Shown here piece by piece: positions 45,672-56,354 of a DNA stretch of 64,000 bases. Position numbers and translations under genes: made by a program. This DNA is from Hansschlegelia plantiphila (GTDB lineage Bacteria; Pseudomonadota; Alphaproteobacteria; Rhizobiales; Methylopilaceae): positions 247,216 through 311,215 of the forward strand of contig NZ_BSFI01000001.1 in NCBI RefSeq assembly GCF_027922265.1, given 5' to 3'. Below the pieces are notes generated by a model. That model saw only the letters and a program-made list of their open reading frames with translations, had not been told where the DNA came from and made no database searches. The first letter of the stretch is position 1. Every line of letters starts with the position of its first letter.

Positions 45672-45946
45672 AGGGACCGGCGCCGCCGGTTACGGCTATT
45701 CTGCTCGTGGCCGCCTGACGTCCTCCCCGAAGGGGTAGGTGGGCGCCGGCGATCGCTCCTCCGCATATTGGTTCGGAATTCAGGGCGCGCCGGCCATAGC
45801 GTCCTTCCCGACCGGCGTCCGGCTCCAAGCCGAAATGTTTCTTCTCAAGAATTATTTTTTCCACCACATTGACGATAGGGACGCTGGCGGATAGCGTCAG
45901 GGTTCAAGGCCTTGCGCCGCCCCCTCCTGACCGGAGCTTCACGCCG
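45672..45946 (+). promoter_or_regulatory. Upstream region of the mgsABC-gmaS operon
   Basis: 275 bp without a gene. An A/T-rich stretch (45835-45875) is the likely promoter zone. Just downstream GACGCT-ggcgga-tAGCGTC (45880-45899) is an inverted repeat that could be an operator or leader hairpin. I found no convincing -24/-12 element. Confidence 0.35.
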
Positions 45947-46837
45947 ATGTGCGGGATCGTCGGACTTTTCCTGAAAGATAAGTCGCTTGAGCCCAAGCTC
46001 GGCGAGATGCTGAGCCAGATGCTCGAGGTGATGACCGACCGCGGGCCGGACTCCGCGGGCTTCGCGGTCTATGGCGCGAGCGAGCCGGGCCGCGTGAAGC
46101 TGACGCTGCGGGCTCCCGAGGGCTACGACTTCGCCGCGCTCAAGGAGACGCTTGGCGGCGACGCCCAGCTGACCGAGCGCGAGACGCATGCGGTGCTGTC
46201 CGTGCCGGAGGCGTCCGTCGACGGGGTGAAGGCGAAGATCGCGGCGATCGCGCCCGAGGTGACGGTCGTCGGCGCCGGCGCCAGCATGGAGCTTTACAAG
46301 GAAGTCGGCCTGCCGCGCGACGTCGCCGGCCGCTTCAAGCTCGCCCAGATGTCGGGCAGCCACGGCATCGGCCACACCCGGATGGCGACGGAGAGCGCTG
46401 TGACCACCAACGGCGCGCACCCGTTCTCGACGGGCGACGACCAGTGCCTCGTGCACAATGGTTCGCTCTCGAACCACCGCGGCGTGCGCCGCGAGCTCGA
46501 GCGCCAGGGCGTTACGGTCAAGACTGACAACGACAGCGAAGTCGCCGCCGGTTACCTGACCTGGCGCATGAGGGAAGGCCGTTCGCTCGGCGAGGCGCTA
46601 GAAGACAGCCTCGACGACCTCGACGGCTTCTACACCTTCGTGGTCGGGACGGAGACCGGCTTCGGCGTGCTGCGCGACCCGATCGCCTGCAAGCCCGCCG
46701 TCATGGCCGAAACCGACGAATATGTCGCCTTCGGCTCCGAATACCGCGCGCTCGCCGGCCTGCCCGGCATCGAGAACGCCCGCGTGTGGGAGCCGGAACC
46801 CGCGAAAGTCTATTTCTGGGACCGCGCGGCCGCCTGA
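45947..46837 (+). CDS. mgsA: N-methylglutamate synthase subunit A (glutaminase-type domain)
   Basis: Class II glutamine amidotransferase domain protein of 296 residues. The start must be ATG 45947 because the nucleophile is Cys2 (MCGIVGLFLKDKS); a longer frame to 45869 would bury it. Other family blocks are DRGPDSAGFAVYG, GIGHTRMATESAVTTNGAHPFS and VHNGSLSNHRGVRRELE. It corresponds to the amidotransferase domain of glutamate synthase as a separate polypeptide. In the N-methylglutamate pathway the MgsABC complex transfers the methylamine group to form N-methylglutamate. First gene of the mgsABC-gmaS run, preceded by a 275-bp A/T-rich upstream region. Confidence 0.9.
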   Translation: MCGIVGLFLKDKSLEPKLGEMLSQMLEVMTDRGPDSAGFAVYGASEPGRVKLTLRAPEGYDFAALKETLGGDAQLTERETHAVLSVPEASVDGVKAKIAAIAPEVTVVGAGASMELYKEVGLPRDVAGRFKLAQMSGSHGIGHTRMATESAVTTNGAHPFSTGDDQCLVHNGSLSNHRGVRRELERQGVTVKTDNDSEVAAGYLTWRMREGRSLGEALEDSLDDLDGFYTFVVGTETGFGVLRDPIACKPAVMAETDEYVAFGSEYRALAGLPGIENARVWEPEPAKVYFWDRAAA

Positions 46838-46866
46838 AAAACAGAACGAGAGGGGGACGCCGTCTC

Positions 46867-47574
46867 ATGAACGCGGGTACGCAAACCCATGCGGTTGATC
46901 TCGCACGCTCAAGCGTGCGCGAACTGAACGCGACGCTGCATGCGCTTAAGGAAGGCTCTAACGCGTCGCTCTGGCGCGTCGCCAATCCCGGCGGCCTTCA
47001 CGCCATCGCCGCCGGCCTCGACGCGCCGGTCACGGTCGAGGTGGACGGTCCCGTCGGCTATTACTGCGGCGGGATGAACAAGCAGGCGACGATCCTGATC
47101 CGGGGCTCCGCCGGCGTCGGAGTCGCCGAGAACATGATGTCCGGCCTCGTCCAGGTCGAAGGCGACGCCAGTCAGGCCGCCGGCGCGACCGCGCATGGCG
47201 GAGCGCTGATCATCGGCGGCAACGCGGCGGCGCGGTGCGGCATCTCGATGAAGGGCATCGACATCGTCGTGAAGGGCTCGGTCGGCCATATGTCGGCCTT
47301 CATGGCCCAGGCCGGCACGCTCACCGTGTTCGGCGACGCCGGCGAAGCGCTCGGCGACTCCATCTACGAAGCGCGGCTCTACGTGCGCGGCTCGGTGACG
47401 AGCCTCGGCGCGGACTGCATCGAGAAGGAGATGCGCGACGAGCACAAGGCGCAACTGTTCGAGCGCTTCAAGCTGGCGGGCGTCGACGGCGAGATCGATC
47501 CGAGCGAGTTCAAGCGCTACGGCTCGGCGCGTCAGCTCTACCACTTCCACGTCGACAACGCGTCGGCCTACTGA
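46867..47574 (+). CDS. mgsB: N-methylglutamate synthase subunit B (GltB C-terminal-like)
   Basis: Protein of 235 residues that matches the C-terminal beta-helix (GXGXG) domain of glutamate synthase large subunit as a separate chain. The glycine-rich turns are visible as VDGPVGYYCGGMNKQATILIRGSAGVGVAENM, GALIIGGNAAARCGISMKGID and TVFGDAGEALGDSIYEARLYVRGS (parts quoted below the length limit would be GSAGVGVAEN, GGNAAARCG). ATG 46867 is selected over a longer frame overlapping mgsA. It lies 29 bp after mgsA and 7 bp before mgsC. The role is structural within the MgsABC complex. Confidence 0.9.
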   Translation: MNAGTQTHAVDLARSSVRELNATLHALKEGSNASLWRVANPGGLHAIAAGLDAPVTVEVDGPVGYYCGGMNKQATILIRGSAGVGVAENMMSGLVQVEGDASQAAGATAHGGALIIGGNAAARCGISMKGIDIVVKGSVGHMSAFMAQAGTLTVFGDAGEALGDSIYEARLYVRGSVTSLGADCIEKEMRDEHKAQLFERFKLAGVDGEIDPSEFKRYGSARQLYHFHVDNASAY

Positions 47575-47581
47575 GGCGGCC

Positions 47582-48928
47582 ATGAACGAGCACATCAAGC
47601 CCCCCGCCGCGCCGCGCACCCTGCCGCGCGAATCCGCGACCTTCGACGCCTACACGATGTCGGAGATCCGCCGCGCCGCCGCGACCGGAATCTACGACAT
47701 CCGCGGCGCCGGCGCGAAACGCAAGGTTCCGCATTTCGACGACCTGCTGTTCCTCGGCGCCTCGATGTCGCGCTACCCCCTCGAGGGCTATCGCGAGCGT
47801 TGCGGAACCGACGTCGTGCTCGGCACACGCTTCGCCAAGAAGCCGATCCATCTCAAGATCCCGATCACGATCGCCGGCATGAGCTTCGGCTCGCTGTCAG
47901 GCCCGGCCAAGGAAGCGCTCGGCCGCGGGGCGACAGCGATGGGAACCTCGACCACGACCGGCGACGGCGGCATGACTCAGGAGGAGCGCGGCCACAGCCA
48001 GACGCTCGTCTACCAGTACCTCCCGTCGCGCTACGGCATGAACCCCGACGACATCCGCAAGGCCGACGCGATCGAAGTGGTCGTCGGCCAGGGCGCCAAG
48101 CCCGGCGGCGGCGGCATGCTGCTCGGCCAGAAGATCTCTCCGCGCGTCGCCAAGATGCGTACGCTGCCCGAGGGGATCGACCAGCGCTCGGCCTGCCGCC
48201 ATCCGGACTGGACCGGACCGGACGACCTCGAGATCAAGATCGAGGAGCTGCGCGAGATCACCGACTGGGAGAAGCCGATCTACGTGAAGGTCGGCGCCGC
48301 CCGCCCCTATTACGACACCGCGCTGTCGGTGAAGGCCGGCGCCGACGTCATCGTCGTCGACGGCATGCAGGGCGGCACCGCGGCCACCCAGGAAGTCTTC
48401 ATCGAGAACGTCGGCATCCCGACGCTCGCCGCTGTCCGCCAGGCGGTGAAGGCGCTGCAGGACCTTGGCATGCACCGCAAGGTGCAGCTCATCGTCTCCG
48501 GCGGCATCCGGAACGGCGCGGACGTCGCGAAGGCGCTGGCGCTCGGCGCGGACGCGGTCGCGATCGGAACCGCGGCCCTCGTCGCTCTCGGCGACAACGA
48601 CCCGCAGTGGGAGAGCGAATACGAGGCGCTCGGCACCCGCGCCGGCGCTTATGACGACTGGCACGAAGGCCGCGACCCGGCCGGCATCACCACGCAGGAC
48701 CCCGAGCTGATGAAGCGGCTCGATCCGGTCCGGGCCGGGCGGCGGCTCGCCAACTACCTCGCCGTGATGACGCTCGAAGCTCAGACCATCGCGCGCGCCT
48801 GCGGCAAGAGCCACGTCCACAATCTCGAGCCGGAAGACCTCGTCGCCCTGACGATCGAGGCGGCGGCGATGGCGCAAGTGCCGCTCGCCGGCACCAACTG
48901 GGTGCCCGGCCAGGACGGGCGCTTCTGA
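47582..48928 (+). CDS. mgsC: N-methylglutamate synthase subunit C (FMN-dependent)
   Basis: Protein of 448 residues equivalent to the FMN/iron-sulfur central domain of glutamate synthase. Seen are ITIAGMSFGSLSGPAKEALGRGA, TGDGGMTQEERGHS, the substrate/FMN segment KPGGGGMLLGQKISP, VKVGAARPYYDTAL, DGMQGGTAATQEVF and LIVSGGIRNGADVAKALALGADAVAIGTAAL, the phosphate-binding end of a TIM barrel. It carries the synthase activity that makes N-methylglutamate from 2-oxoglutarate-derived and methylamine-derived groups. Follows mgsB in the same operon; family length, intact. Confidence 0.92.
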   Translation: MNEHIKPPAAPRTLPRESATFDAYTMSEIRRAAATGIYDIRGAGAKRKVPHFDDLLFLGASMSRYPLEGYRERCGTDVVLGTRFAKKPIHLKIPITIAGMSFGSLSGPAKEALGRGATAMGTSTTTGDGGMTQEERGHSQTLVYQYLPSRYGMNPDDIRKADAIEVVVGQGAKPGGGGMLLGQKISPRVAKMRTLPEGIDQRSACRHPDWTGPDDLEIKIEELREITDWEKPIYVKVGAARPYYDTALSVKAGADVIVVDGMQGGTAATQEVFIENVGIPTLAAVRQAVKALQDLGMHRKVQLIVSGGIRNGADVAKALALGADAVAIGTAALVALGDNDPQWESEYEALGTRAGAYDDWHEGRDPAGITTQDPELMKRLDPVRAGRRLANYLAVMTLEAQTIARACGKSHVHNLEPEDLVALTIEAAAMAQVPLAGTNWVPGQDGRF

Positions 48929-49084
48929 CGACGGGGCGAGCGGGCGGTCTTCGCCGGCTCGAAGATGACCTCGTCCTCCGGCGGCCTCCCCCGCCGGAGG
49001 ACGCCTAGCGTGAACGTCGAGGGCGAGAACGCCGCGGCGCGTGCCAACCATCGAGCCCCGCGGGGGGCCTTTAGGGGACATCAG

Positions 49085-50386
49085 ATGGCGACGGATCTTG
49101 CGAAGGCCGCGAAAGAGCGTGGGATCAAGTACTTCCTGATCTCCTATACAGACCTGTTCGGCGCGCAGCGCGCCAAGCTGGTTCCGGCCGCGGCGATCGC
49201 CGGCATGCAGAAGTCCGGCGCCGGCTTCGCGGGTTTCGCGACCTGGCTCGACATGAGCCCCGCCGACAGCGACCTGTTCGCCAAGCCCGATCCGGAAAGC
49301 CTGATCCAGCTGCCGTGGAAGCCGGAAGTCGGCTGGCTCGCCGCCGATCTGTTCATGGACGGCAAGGAGGTCGAGCACGCGCCGCGCAACCTGCTCAAGC
49401 GCCTGATCGGCAAGGCCGCCGATCGCGGCTGGGAGATGAAGTCCGGCGTCGAATGCGAGTTCTTCCTGACGACCACCGACGGCCAGGCGATCAGCGACCC
49501 TTCCGACACGCATGAGAAGCCCTGCTACGACCAGCAGGCGCTGATGCGCCGCTACGACGTCATCACCGAGATCTGCGACGCCATGCTCGCGCTCGGCTGG
49601 GGCCCGTATCAGAACGATCATGAGGACGCGAACGGCCAGTTCGAGATGAACTGGAACTTCGGGCCCGCGCTGCAGACCGCCGATCAGCACGCCTTCTTCA
49701 AGTTCATGACGAAGTCGGTGGCCGAGAAGCACGGCCTGCGCGCCACCTTCATGCCGAAGCCGTTCATGAACCTCACGGGCTCCGGCTGCCACGCGCATGT
49801 CTCGCTGTGGAAGGGCAAGACCGCGCTGTTCGAGGACGAAAGCGGCGAGCTCGGCGTGTCCGCCCTCGGCTACAGCTTCATCGGCGGCCTGATCCATAAC
49901 GCAGACGCCATCTGCGCCATGACCAACCCGACCGTGAACTCCTACAAGCGCATCAACGCTCCGCGCACGACCTCCGGCGCCACCTGGGCGCCCAACAGCG
50001 TCACCTACACCGGCAACAACCGCACCCACATGATCCGGATCCCCGATCCCGGCCGCTTCGAGCTGCGCCTGCCGGACGGGGCGGCGAACCCCTATCTGCT
50101 CCAGGCCGCGCTGCTCGCGGCCGGGCTCGACGGCATCGACAACAAGCGCGATCCCGGCCAGCGGCTCGACATCAACATGTATGTCGACGGCCACACGGTG
50201 AAGGATTGCAAGAAGCTGCCGCTCAACCTGTTCGACGCGCTGCGGGCCTTCGAAGCCTCCTCGGTGCTCAAGGAGCAGCTCGGCGACGAGTTCGTGACGG
50301 CGTTCGCGAAGCTCAAGACGGTCGAGTGGAACGCCTATGCGCGCCACCTGACCCAGTGGGAGCGCGACAACACGCTCGACTGCTGA
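49085..50386 (+). CDS. gmaS: Gamma-glutamylmethylamide synthetase
   Basis: Glutamine-synthetase-fold enzyme of 433 residues that ligates methylamine to glutamate with ATP, the entry step of the N-methylglutamate pathway. Metal and substrate blocks include GVECEFFLTT, NGQFEMNWNFGPALQTADQHAFFKF, PFMNLTGSGCHAHVSLW, NPTVNSYKRINAP and RIPDPGRFELRLPDGAANPYLL. The mgsABC neighbours make gmaS far more likely than glnA or a GlnT-type synthetase. ATG 49085 has AGGGGA upstream and gives the usual MATDLAKAAKERGIKYFL start; the longer frame to 48965 is not needed. It is the last gene of the operon and ends in a strong terminator. Confidence 0.92.
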   Translation: MATDLAKAAKERGIKYFLISYTDLFGAQRAKLVPAAAIAGMQKSGAGFAGFATWLDMSPADSDLFAKPDPESLIQLPWKPEVGWLAADLFMDGKEVEHAPRNLLKRLIGKAADRGWEMKSGVECEFFLTTTDGQAISDPSDTHEKPCYDQQALMRRYDVITEICDAMLALGWGPYQNDHEDANGQFEMNWNFGPALQTADQHAFFKFMTKSVAEKHGLRATFMPKPFMNLTGSGCHAHVSLWKGKTALFEDESGELGVSALGYSFIGGLIHNADAICAMTNPTVNSYKRINAPRTTSGATWAPNSVTYTGNNRTHMIRIPDPGRFELRLPDGAANPYLLQAALLAAGLDGIDNKRDPGQRLDINMYVDGHTVKDCKKLPLNLFDALRAFEASSVLKEQLGDEFVTAFAKLKTVEWNAYARHLTQWERDNTLDC

Positions 50387-50410
50387 ACGCCCTCACCGGC
50401 CGTTCTGGAA

Positions 50411-50447
50411 GGCGCGCAGCGGGCGAAACCCGCCGCGCGCCTTTTTC
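50411..50447 (+). terminator. Rho-independent terminator of the mgsABC-gmaS operon
   Basis: GGCGCGCAGCGGG-cgaaa-CCCGCCGCGCGCC forms a 12- to 13-bp stem with one A/C mismatch, followed by TTTTTC. It lies 25 bp after the gmaS stop on the plus strand. Confidence 0.85.
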
Positions 50448-50984
50448 TTGCGTCCGGCGCGGGAGCCGCGCGTCCTGAAGCAGGGGGCTGTCGGATCACG
50501 ACAAGCAGGCGCGCTGCATCACGACCATAATCTGCCTTCAAAACGGGCGCCGTCGCCGATCGTGCATTTCCGCCGGCGCTGCGGCGCCGCCGGAGCGCGC
50601 GCCGAAGCCGCTTCGCGAGCCCAAGACCGCAATCGCGGCCGGACTAGAGCGGCTCCAATGCATCTCCCGCAGTAGTTGTCGGAAGATGACGCCCCGACAG
50701 AATGCACGACCCATATTTGGGCGACGCAAAACTCGTCGAAAAACCGGCGCTTATTCGTCCTGTGCAGGGCGAGATGCTGGCGTGATAACTACTTCTTAAG
50801 ACCTTTCGATCTGTCCAATAATGAGCACAGTATATCAAAATCTTTGCTATATACTCAGTGTGGCAATTTAGCATCTACTCTGATTATCAAAGGCTTCGCC
50901 TAAAAATCAGGCTAGACTTCCGGGGGTGTTGGGCCGATTTTGGCGATCAACCGCCTGAGCGTACTGATAAATCGGGGAACTAAT
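50448..50984. promoter_or_regulatory. 537-bp A/T-richer intergenic region upstream of the porin
   Basis: No supported gene. The right half (about 50770-50900) is much richer in A and T than the genome and contains TATA-like runs (CTATATACT around 50850), consistent with a strong promoter and 5' leader for the porin. Short open frames here (for example on the minus strand at 50644-50874) lack a ribosome site and normal composition and are not called. Confidence 0.5.
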
Positions 50985-51821
50985 ATGAAGAGAATTGCCG
51001 GACTTGCTCTTTCGACGCTGGTTGGCGTCGCGGCTGGTGGCATGATGGTCGGGGCGGCTTCCGCCGCTGACCTTGCTGCGCCGGAGCCGATCGTCGAAGC
51101 TTCCGTCACGCCGGTGTGGGACATCGCGTTCGGCGTCAAGCTGACCAGCGACTACGTGTTCCGCGGCATCACCAACAGCAAGGGCAACCCGGCTGTTCAG
51201 GGCTACGCCGAACTCCAGGCTTTTGACTGGATCTACGCCGGCATCTGGAGCTCGAGCGTCGACTTCTCCAGCAAGTACGGCTACTCCGACCCGTCTTCGG
51301 AAGTCGACCTGTACGGCGGCTTCCGCCACACCTGGGATTACTTCTCGCTCGACATCGGCGGCCTGTACTACTGGTACCCGGGCGAAAAGGGTCCGGCTCG
51401 CGAGACCGACTACTGGGAAATCTTCGCCAAGCCGTCCTTCACCTTCGGCGGCCTGAGCATCGGACCGACGGTCTACTGGACCAGCGACTTCGTCAACACG
51501 AGCGCGAACGCGACCTACCTCTCCGGCGTCGCCAAGTACACCTTCGCGCTGGACAGCCAGCCTGATCTGTCCTTCTACGTGTCCGGCGAGTTCGGCAAGC
51601 AGTGGGTCGAGCGCACCAAGTACAACCTCGGCATCGACTACCTGTCGTGGAACGCTGGCGGCGGCGTCACCTACAAGGCCGTCACGCTCGACCTGCGTTA
51701 CAGCGGCGCGGACCTCAAGAAGCGCGAGTGCACCCCGCAGGGCTTCGGCCTCAAGAGCTGGTGCGGCGATCGCTTCATGGCGAGCCTCTCCTTCGACACC
51801 TCGCTCAACAAGCTGAAGTAA
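50985..51821 (+). CDS. TorF-family putative outer-membrane porin
   Basis: Outer-membrane beta-barrel of 278 residues with signal peptide (MKRIAGLALSTLVGVAAG, cleavage after ASA). The start of the barrel, FGVKLTSDYVFRGITNSKGNPAVQGYAEL, and alternating aromatic strands such as IYAGIWSSSVDFS and SLDIGGLYYWYPG are typical of the Gcw_chp/TorF family found in alphaproteobacteria. A disulfide pair is likely in REC...SWC near the C-terminus. ATG 50985 follows GGGGAACTAAT. Codon choice is strongly biased to C-ending codons, which suggests high expression. It stands alone between two terminators. Confidence 0.88.
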   Translation: MKRIAGLALSTLVGVAAGGMMVGAASAADLAAPEPIVEASVTPVWDIAFGVKLTSDYVFRGITNSKGNPAVQGYAELQAFDWIYAGIWSSSVDFSSKYGYSDPSSEVDLYGGFRHTWDYFSLDIGGLYYWYPGEKGPARETDYWEIFAKPSFTFGGLSIGPTVYWTSDFVNTSANATYLSGVAKYTFALDSQPDLSFYVSGEFGKQWVERTKYNLGIDYLSWNAGGGVTYKAVTLDLRYSGADLKKRECTPQGFGLKSWCGDRFMASLSFDTSLNKLK

Positions 51822-51849
51822 GCTTCTCCGAGCGAACGGTCTGAATGCG

Positions 51850-51881
51850 AACGCCGCGCTCGAAAGAGCGCGGCGTTTTCG
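51850..51881 (+). terminator. Rho-independent terminator of the porin gene
   Basis: AACGCCGCGCTC-gaaa-GAGCGCGGCGTT is a perfect 12-bp stem with a GAAA tetraloop, followed by TTC. It lies 28 bp after the porin stop. The tetraloop and perfect stem suggest it also protects the mRNA 3' end. Confidence 0.88.
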
Positions 51882-52020
51882 TTTGCGGTCGGACTTGCCG
51901 CCAGAGCGTATGGCGACGTCTTTATAGACGCGGAAGCCCTTTGGGCCGGCAATCGCCGGCCTTCTGAACTCTGCGGGGCGACCGCCGCCGCTTTGGCCCG
52001 GCCGTCCGGCCCGGGACGGG

Positions 52021-52524
52021 TCAGCTCTTCAGCTTGGCGTTGCACTGCGAATAATAGCCGCCGCCCTTCTGGATCCACTTCAGGTCGCCATTGCCGCCGC
52101 TGTCCTTGTTCGCGCGGTACTGGTCCACGCAGGTGTGGAGTCGGGCCCGGCCGGGGGACTCGCTCGCATACTTCGCTGAGATCTCCGACGGGAAGGCCAC
52201 CTTTCCGGACGGCGCCGTCGCCTTGACGGCGGGGGCGCCCTTTTCGGTCGACGTCTTGGTCGCCGATTTTGCGGGATCCGACGTCTTGCCCGGAACCTCG
52301 TCCGGCACGGCGGCGGCCGCCTCCGCAGTCGACGCGTCGTCGTCGCCGCACTGGGCCTTGCGGAAGTCGGCCCATTTCTGGCCGTTCAGCGTGTTGGCCT
52401 GCTTGGCGGACTGATACTTGGCGCCGCATTCCTTCATTGTGAGCGCCGAGGCCGGCGACGCACAGGCGAGCGCTGTGGCGAGCGCCGTTGCGGAACAGAT
52501 CGTGAGAGTGCGGATCATTGGCAT
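52021..52524 (-). CDS. Secreted PsiF-repeat-like protein
   Basis: Exported protein of 167 residues. After a signal peptide (TICSATALATALACASPASA) there is a PsiF-like repeat (ECGAKYQSAKQANTLNGQKW to FRKAQCG), a low-complexity Ala/Thr/Lys linker (about residues 65-115) and a C-terminal motif with a second cysteine pair (LHTCVDQY ... YYSQCNAKL). ATG 52524 has AGGAG at good spacing; the frame to 52581 is not needed. Function of PsiF-like proteins is unknown; the family is phosphate-starvation associated in enterics, which need not hold here. It stands alone, with the ALDH terminator upstream. Confidence 0.72.
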   Translation of the reverse strand: MPMIRTLTICSATALATALACASPASALTMKECGAKYQSAKQANTLNGQKWADFRKAQCGDDDASTAEAAAAVPDEVPGKTSDPAKSATKTSTEKGAPAVKATAPSGKVAFPSEISAKYASESPGRARLHTCVDQYRANKDSGGNGDLKWIQKGGGYYSQCNAKLKS

Positions 52525-52684
52525 GTGTCTCCTCATGCGGCCCCGCGCGGCTGCTGCTCGCGTCGGCGTGATAGAATCCATGCCGAATTGAGGCGGACTT
52601 GCGGCGGACCGCGCCAGCTTTTCGGCTGATGTCCTCGGGGCGTCCCACCAATCCAGGCCGCGCCAGGCGACCTGGGACGGAAGG

Positions 52685-52720
52685 CAAAAAGAAAGGGCGC
52701 GCTCCAGCGGAACGCGCCCC
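52685..52720 (-). terminator. Rho-independent terminator of the aldehyde dehydrogenase gene
   Basis: On the minus strand GGGCGCGTTCC-GCT-GGAGCGCGCCC makes an 11-bp stem with one T-G pair, followed by TTTCTTTTT. It lies about 25 bp after the aldehyde dehydrogenase stop. Confidence 0.82.
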
Positions 52721-52744
52721 TCCTCGGCCAGTATCGTTATCGTA

Positions 52745-54265
<1,521 letters not shown>

Positions 54266-54305
54266 TGATTCCTCCCAGAATCCTTGTCGCTATCAAGCGC
54301 AACGT

Positions 54306-54321
54306 CGCAGCCTTCGTGCCA
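54306..54321 (-). promoter_or_regulatory. Sigma-54 (-24/-12) promoter of the aldehyde dehydrogenase gene
   Basis: Minus strand TGGCACGAAGGCTGCG matches the -24 TGGCACG box and has the -12 GC at exactly 10 nt between the GG and GC dinucleotides, as required by RpoN. One base differs from the usual TTGC (CTGC). It lies 41 bp upstream of the start codon and on the activator-facing side. Confidence 0.78.
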
Positions 54322-54450
54322 GAGCGCGACCACATCTCCGTGAACCTATGCTGCGGTGCGGGAAGTCACTGCTGCGAAACGACTGCGCCAGGGGCCATGC
54401 TGGTCCGCAGGACGGATGCGGTGGACTCCTCCGCCGTTCCGGGTCAACAG

Positions 54451-54501
54451 TGTCGCCGGCAGCGACGATGAGCGCTGCGACAGGTGTCGCTGATTGCGAC
54501 G
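54451..54501. promoter_or_regulatory. Two TGTCGC-N5-GCGACG activator sites (upstream activating sequences)
   Basis: TGTCGC-CGGCA-GCGACG (54451-54467) and TGTCGC-TGATT-GCGACG (54485-54501) are two 17-bp dyads 34 bp apart. They lie 130-180 bp upstream of the sigma-54 promoter, normal for enhancer sites, and just before the activator's start codon (54510), so they probably control both genes. The motif class agrees with AcoR-type activators as I know them; the binding itself is inferred. Confidence 0.75.
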
Positions 54502-54509
54502 ACGGGACG

Positions 54510-56354
54510 ATGACGCCGATGGAGCCCTCCGCTCCGCGCACCGACCTGATGCGGGCGCGCCATGATTTCTTCGACAGGGGCGCCGAGCCGACCGGCTTGC
54601 GAAGCGCGATCCTGCGCTCGTGGCGGCGCTGCGCCGAACGCGGCTTCGACGCCCATTCCGACCCGCGGATCGAGCCGGTGGGCTCGACGGCGCTCCGCGA
54701 GCTGCATGAACGCAACGAACGGCTGATCCGCCTCTGCCGGCCGCAGATCGAGACGCTGGCCCGGGAGGCCCGCGACGTCGGCGGCCTCGTCATCCTGACA
54801 GACGGCGCCGGACTGGTTCTGGACGCGCTCGGCGACGCGGAGTTCGCAGGCAAGGCCGCCGGGGTCGCGCTGAAGCCGGGCGTCAAATGGGCCGAGGCGT
54901 CGACCGGCACCAATGCTATCGGCGCCGCGCTGGTCGAGCGTCGCGCCGTCGAGGTCCGCGGCGCCGAGCACTTCTTCGACGCGCACCGCATCCTGACCTG
55001 CGCCGCCGCGCCGATCTTCGATCCCCGGGGCGCGATGGTGGGCGCGCTCGACATTTCCGGCGCCTCCGCCGCGCCGCATCGGCCCGCGGTCGCGATGATC
55101 CGCCTCGGCGTCGACCAGATCGAGCATCGCATGTTCGACGACGGCTTCGCCGGCTGCGAGGTGGTCAGGCTGCACGCCGACCCCGCGCTGCTCGGCACCC
55201 CTCAGGAGGGGGTGCTTGTGTTCGACGGCGCCCGGCTGGTGGCCGCAAACCGCCATGGCCTCAGCCTGCTCAAGCTCGACTGGAACGCGCTCGGCGCGCG
55301 CTCGTTCGGCGATCTGTTCGACGCCGGCCGCATCGCCGGAGAAGGCCGCATTCTCAGCCGTTCCGGCGCAGCGCTGCATCTCCGCCGCGATCCGCCGGCG
55401 CCCGCGGCGCGCCCCGCGATCGTCCCGAAACCGTCTGCGCCCGAGCCGATCTTCGACGCCGCCACCCGGTCCAATCTGGTCCGCGCCGCGCGTCTGGTCG
55501 ACGGCGACGTGCCGATCCTGATCCAGGGCGAGACCGGCTCGGGCAAGGAGATGTTCGCCCGCGCCGTCCACGGCCTCAGCGCCCGCAGTCAGAAACCGTT
55601 CGTCGCCGTGAACTGCGCGGCGCTGCCGGAAGGGCTGATCGAGGCGGAGCTGTTCGGCTATGAGCACGGCGCCTTCACCGGGGCGCGGCGCGCCGGCTCC
55701 AAGGGACTGCTGCGCGAGGCCGACGGCGGCGTGCTGTTCCTCGACGAGATCGGGGACATGCCGCTGCTGCTACAGGCGAGGCTTCTGCGCGTGGTGCAGG
55801 ATCGCGAGGTGACCCCGCTGGGCGGCGGCAAGCCGGCGCCGATCGACATCCGCCTGATCTGCGCGACGCACCGGGATCTCGCCGGGCTCGTCGGGTCCGA
55901 AACCTTCCGGCCCGACCTCTATTTCCGTCTTGCGCAATTCACCTTCGCACTGCCGCCGTTGCGGACGCTGGCGAACCGGCGCGACGTCATCCAGGCGCTC
56001 TGGCGCGGGCTGCCGCGCGACGGTCGGACGCTTGGGGCCGACGCGCTCGACGCGATGGCGGCTTACGATTGGCCCGGCAACCACCGCGAGCTCGCAGGCG
56101 TGCTGAAAGCCATGATCGCGCTCTCCGAGCCCGGCGAGACGCTGTCCGCCGACCTGCTTCCGTCTCCCGTGATGCGCAACGCCCGGATGTCGGAGGCCCC
56201 CCCCATCGAGAACGGCGGCGGGCTCGAAGCCTTCGCGCGCGAGGCGATGCTCGCCACGATCGAGGCCTGCCACGGCAATGTCGCCGCCGCCGCCCGCAAG
56301 CTCGGCGTCAGCCGCTCCACGCTCTACCGAAGGGCGCTTGGCGGCAGGGGATAG
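54510..56354 (+). CDS. acoR: AcoR-type sigma-54-dependent transcriptional activator
   Basis: Enhancer-binding protein of 614 residues. N-terminal GAF-like sensory region (about 60-200, starting [11 protein letters not shown] and [11 protein letters not shown]), then a linker, the AAA+ domain (about 330-560) with Walker A GETGSGKE, the sigma-54 contact loop GAFTGA and Walker [10 protein letters not shown], and a FIS-type helix-turn-helix at the C-terminus ([20 protein letters not shown]). It activates the divergent aldehyde dehydrogenase gene from the two sites upstream. ATG 54510 (MTPMEPSAP) follows GGGACG; ATG 54468 lies between the operator sites and is less likely. The symbol acoR is by family; the inducer is unknown. 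Confidence 0.88.
   Translation: MTPMEPSAPRTDLMRARHDFFDRGAEPTGLRSAILRSWRRCAERGFDAHSDPRIEPVGSTALRELHERNERLIRLCRPQIETLAREARDVGGLVILTDGAGLVLDALGDAEFAGKAAGVALKPGVKWAEASTGTNAIGAALVERRAVEVRGAEHFFDAHRILTCAAAPIFDPRGAMVGALDISGASAAPHRPAVAMIRLGVDQIEHRMFDDGFAGCEVVRLHADPALLGTPQEGVLVFDGARLVAANRHGLSLLKLDWNALGARSFGDLFDAGRIAGEGRILSRSGAALHLRRDPPAPAARPAIVPKPSAPEPIFDAATRSNLVRAARLVDGDVPILIQGETGSGKEMFARAVHGLSARSQKPFVAVNCAALPEGLIEAELFGYEHGAFTGARRAGSKGLLREADGGVLFLDEIGDMPLLLQARLLRVVQDREVTPLGGGKPAPIDIRLICATHRDLAGLVGSETFRPDLYFRLAQFTFALPPLRTLANRRDVIQALWRGLPRDGRTLGADALDAMAAYDWPGNHRELAGVLKAMIALSEPGETLSADLLPSPVMRNARMSEAPPIENGGGLEAFAREAMLATIEACHGNVAAAARKLGVSRSTLYRRALGGRG

Noticed and set aside
45672..45946. Sigma-54 promoter for mgsABC-gmaS
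   Set aside because: No GG-N10-GC element with a recognisable -24 box was found.
47897..50347. 816-residue minus-strand open frame across mgsC and gmaS
   Set aside because: Antisense shadow; the plus strand encodes intact conserved enzymes there.
50644..50903. Short open frames in the A/T-rich gap before the porin (both strands)
   Set aside because: No ribosome site, odd composition and overlap on both strands; better explained as promoter DNA.
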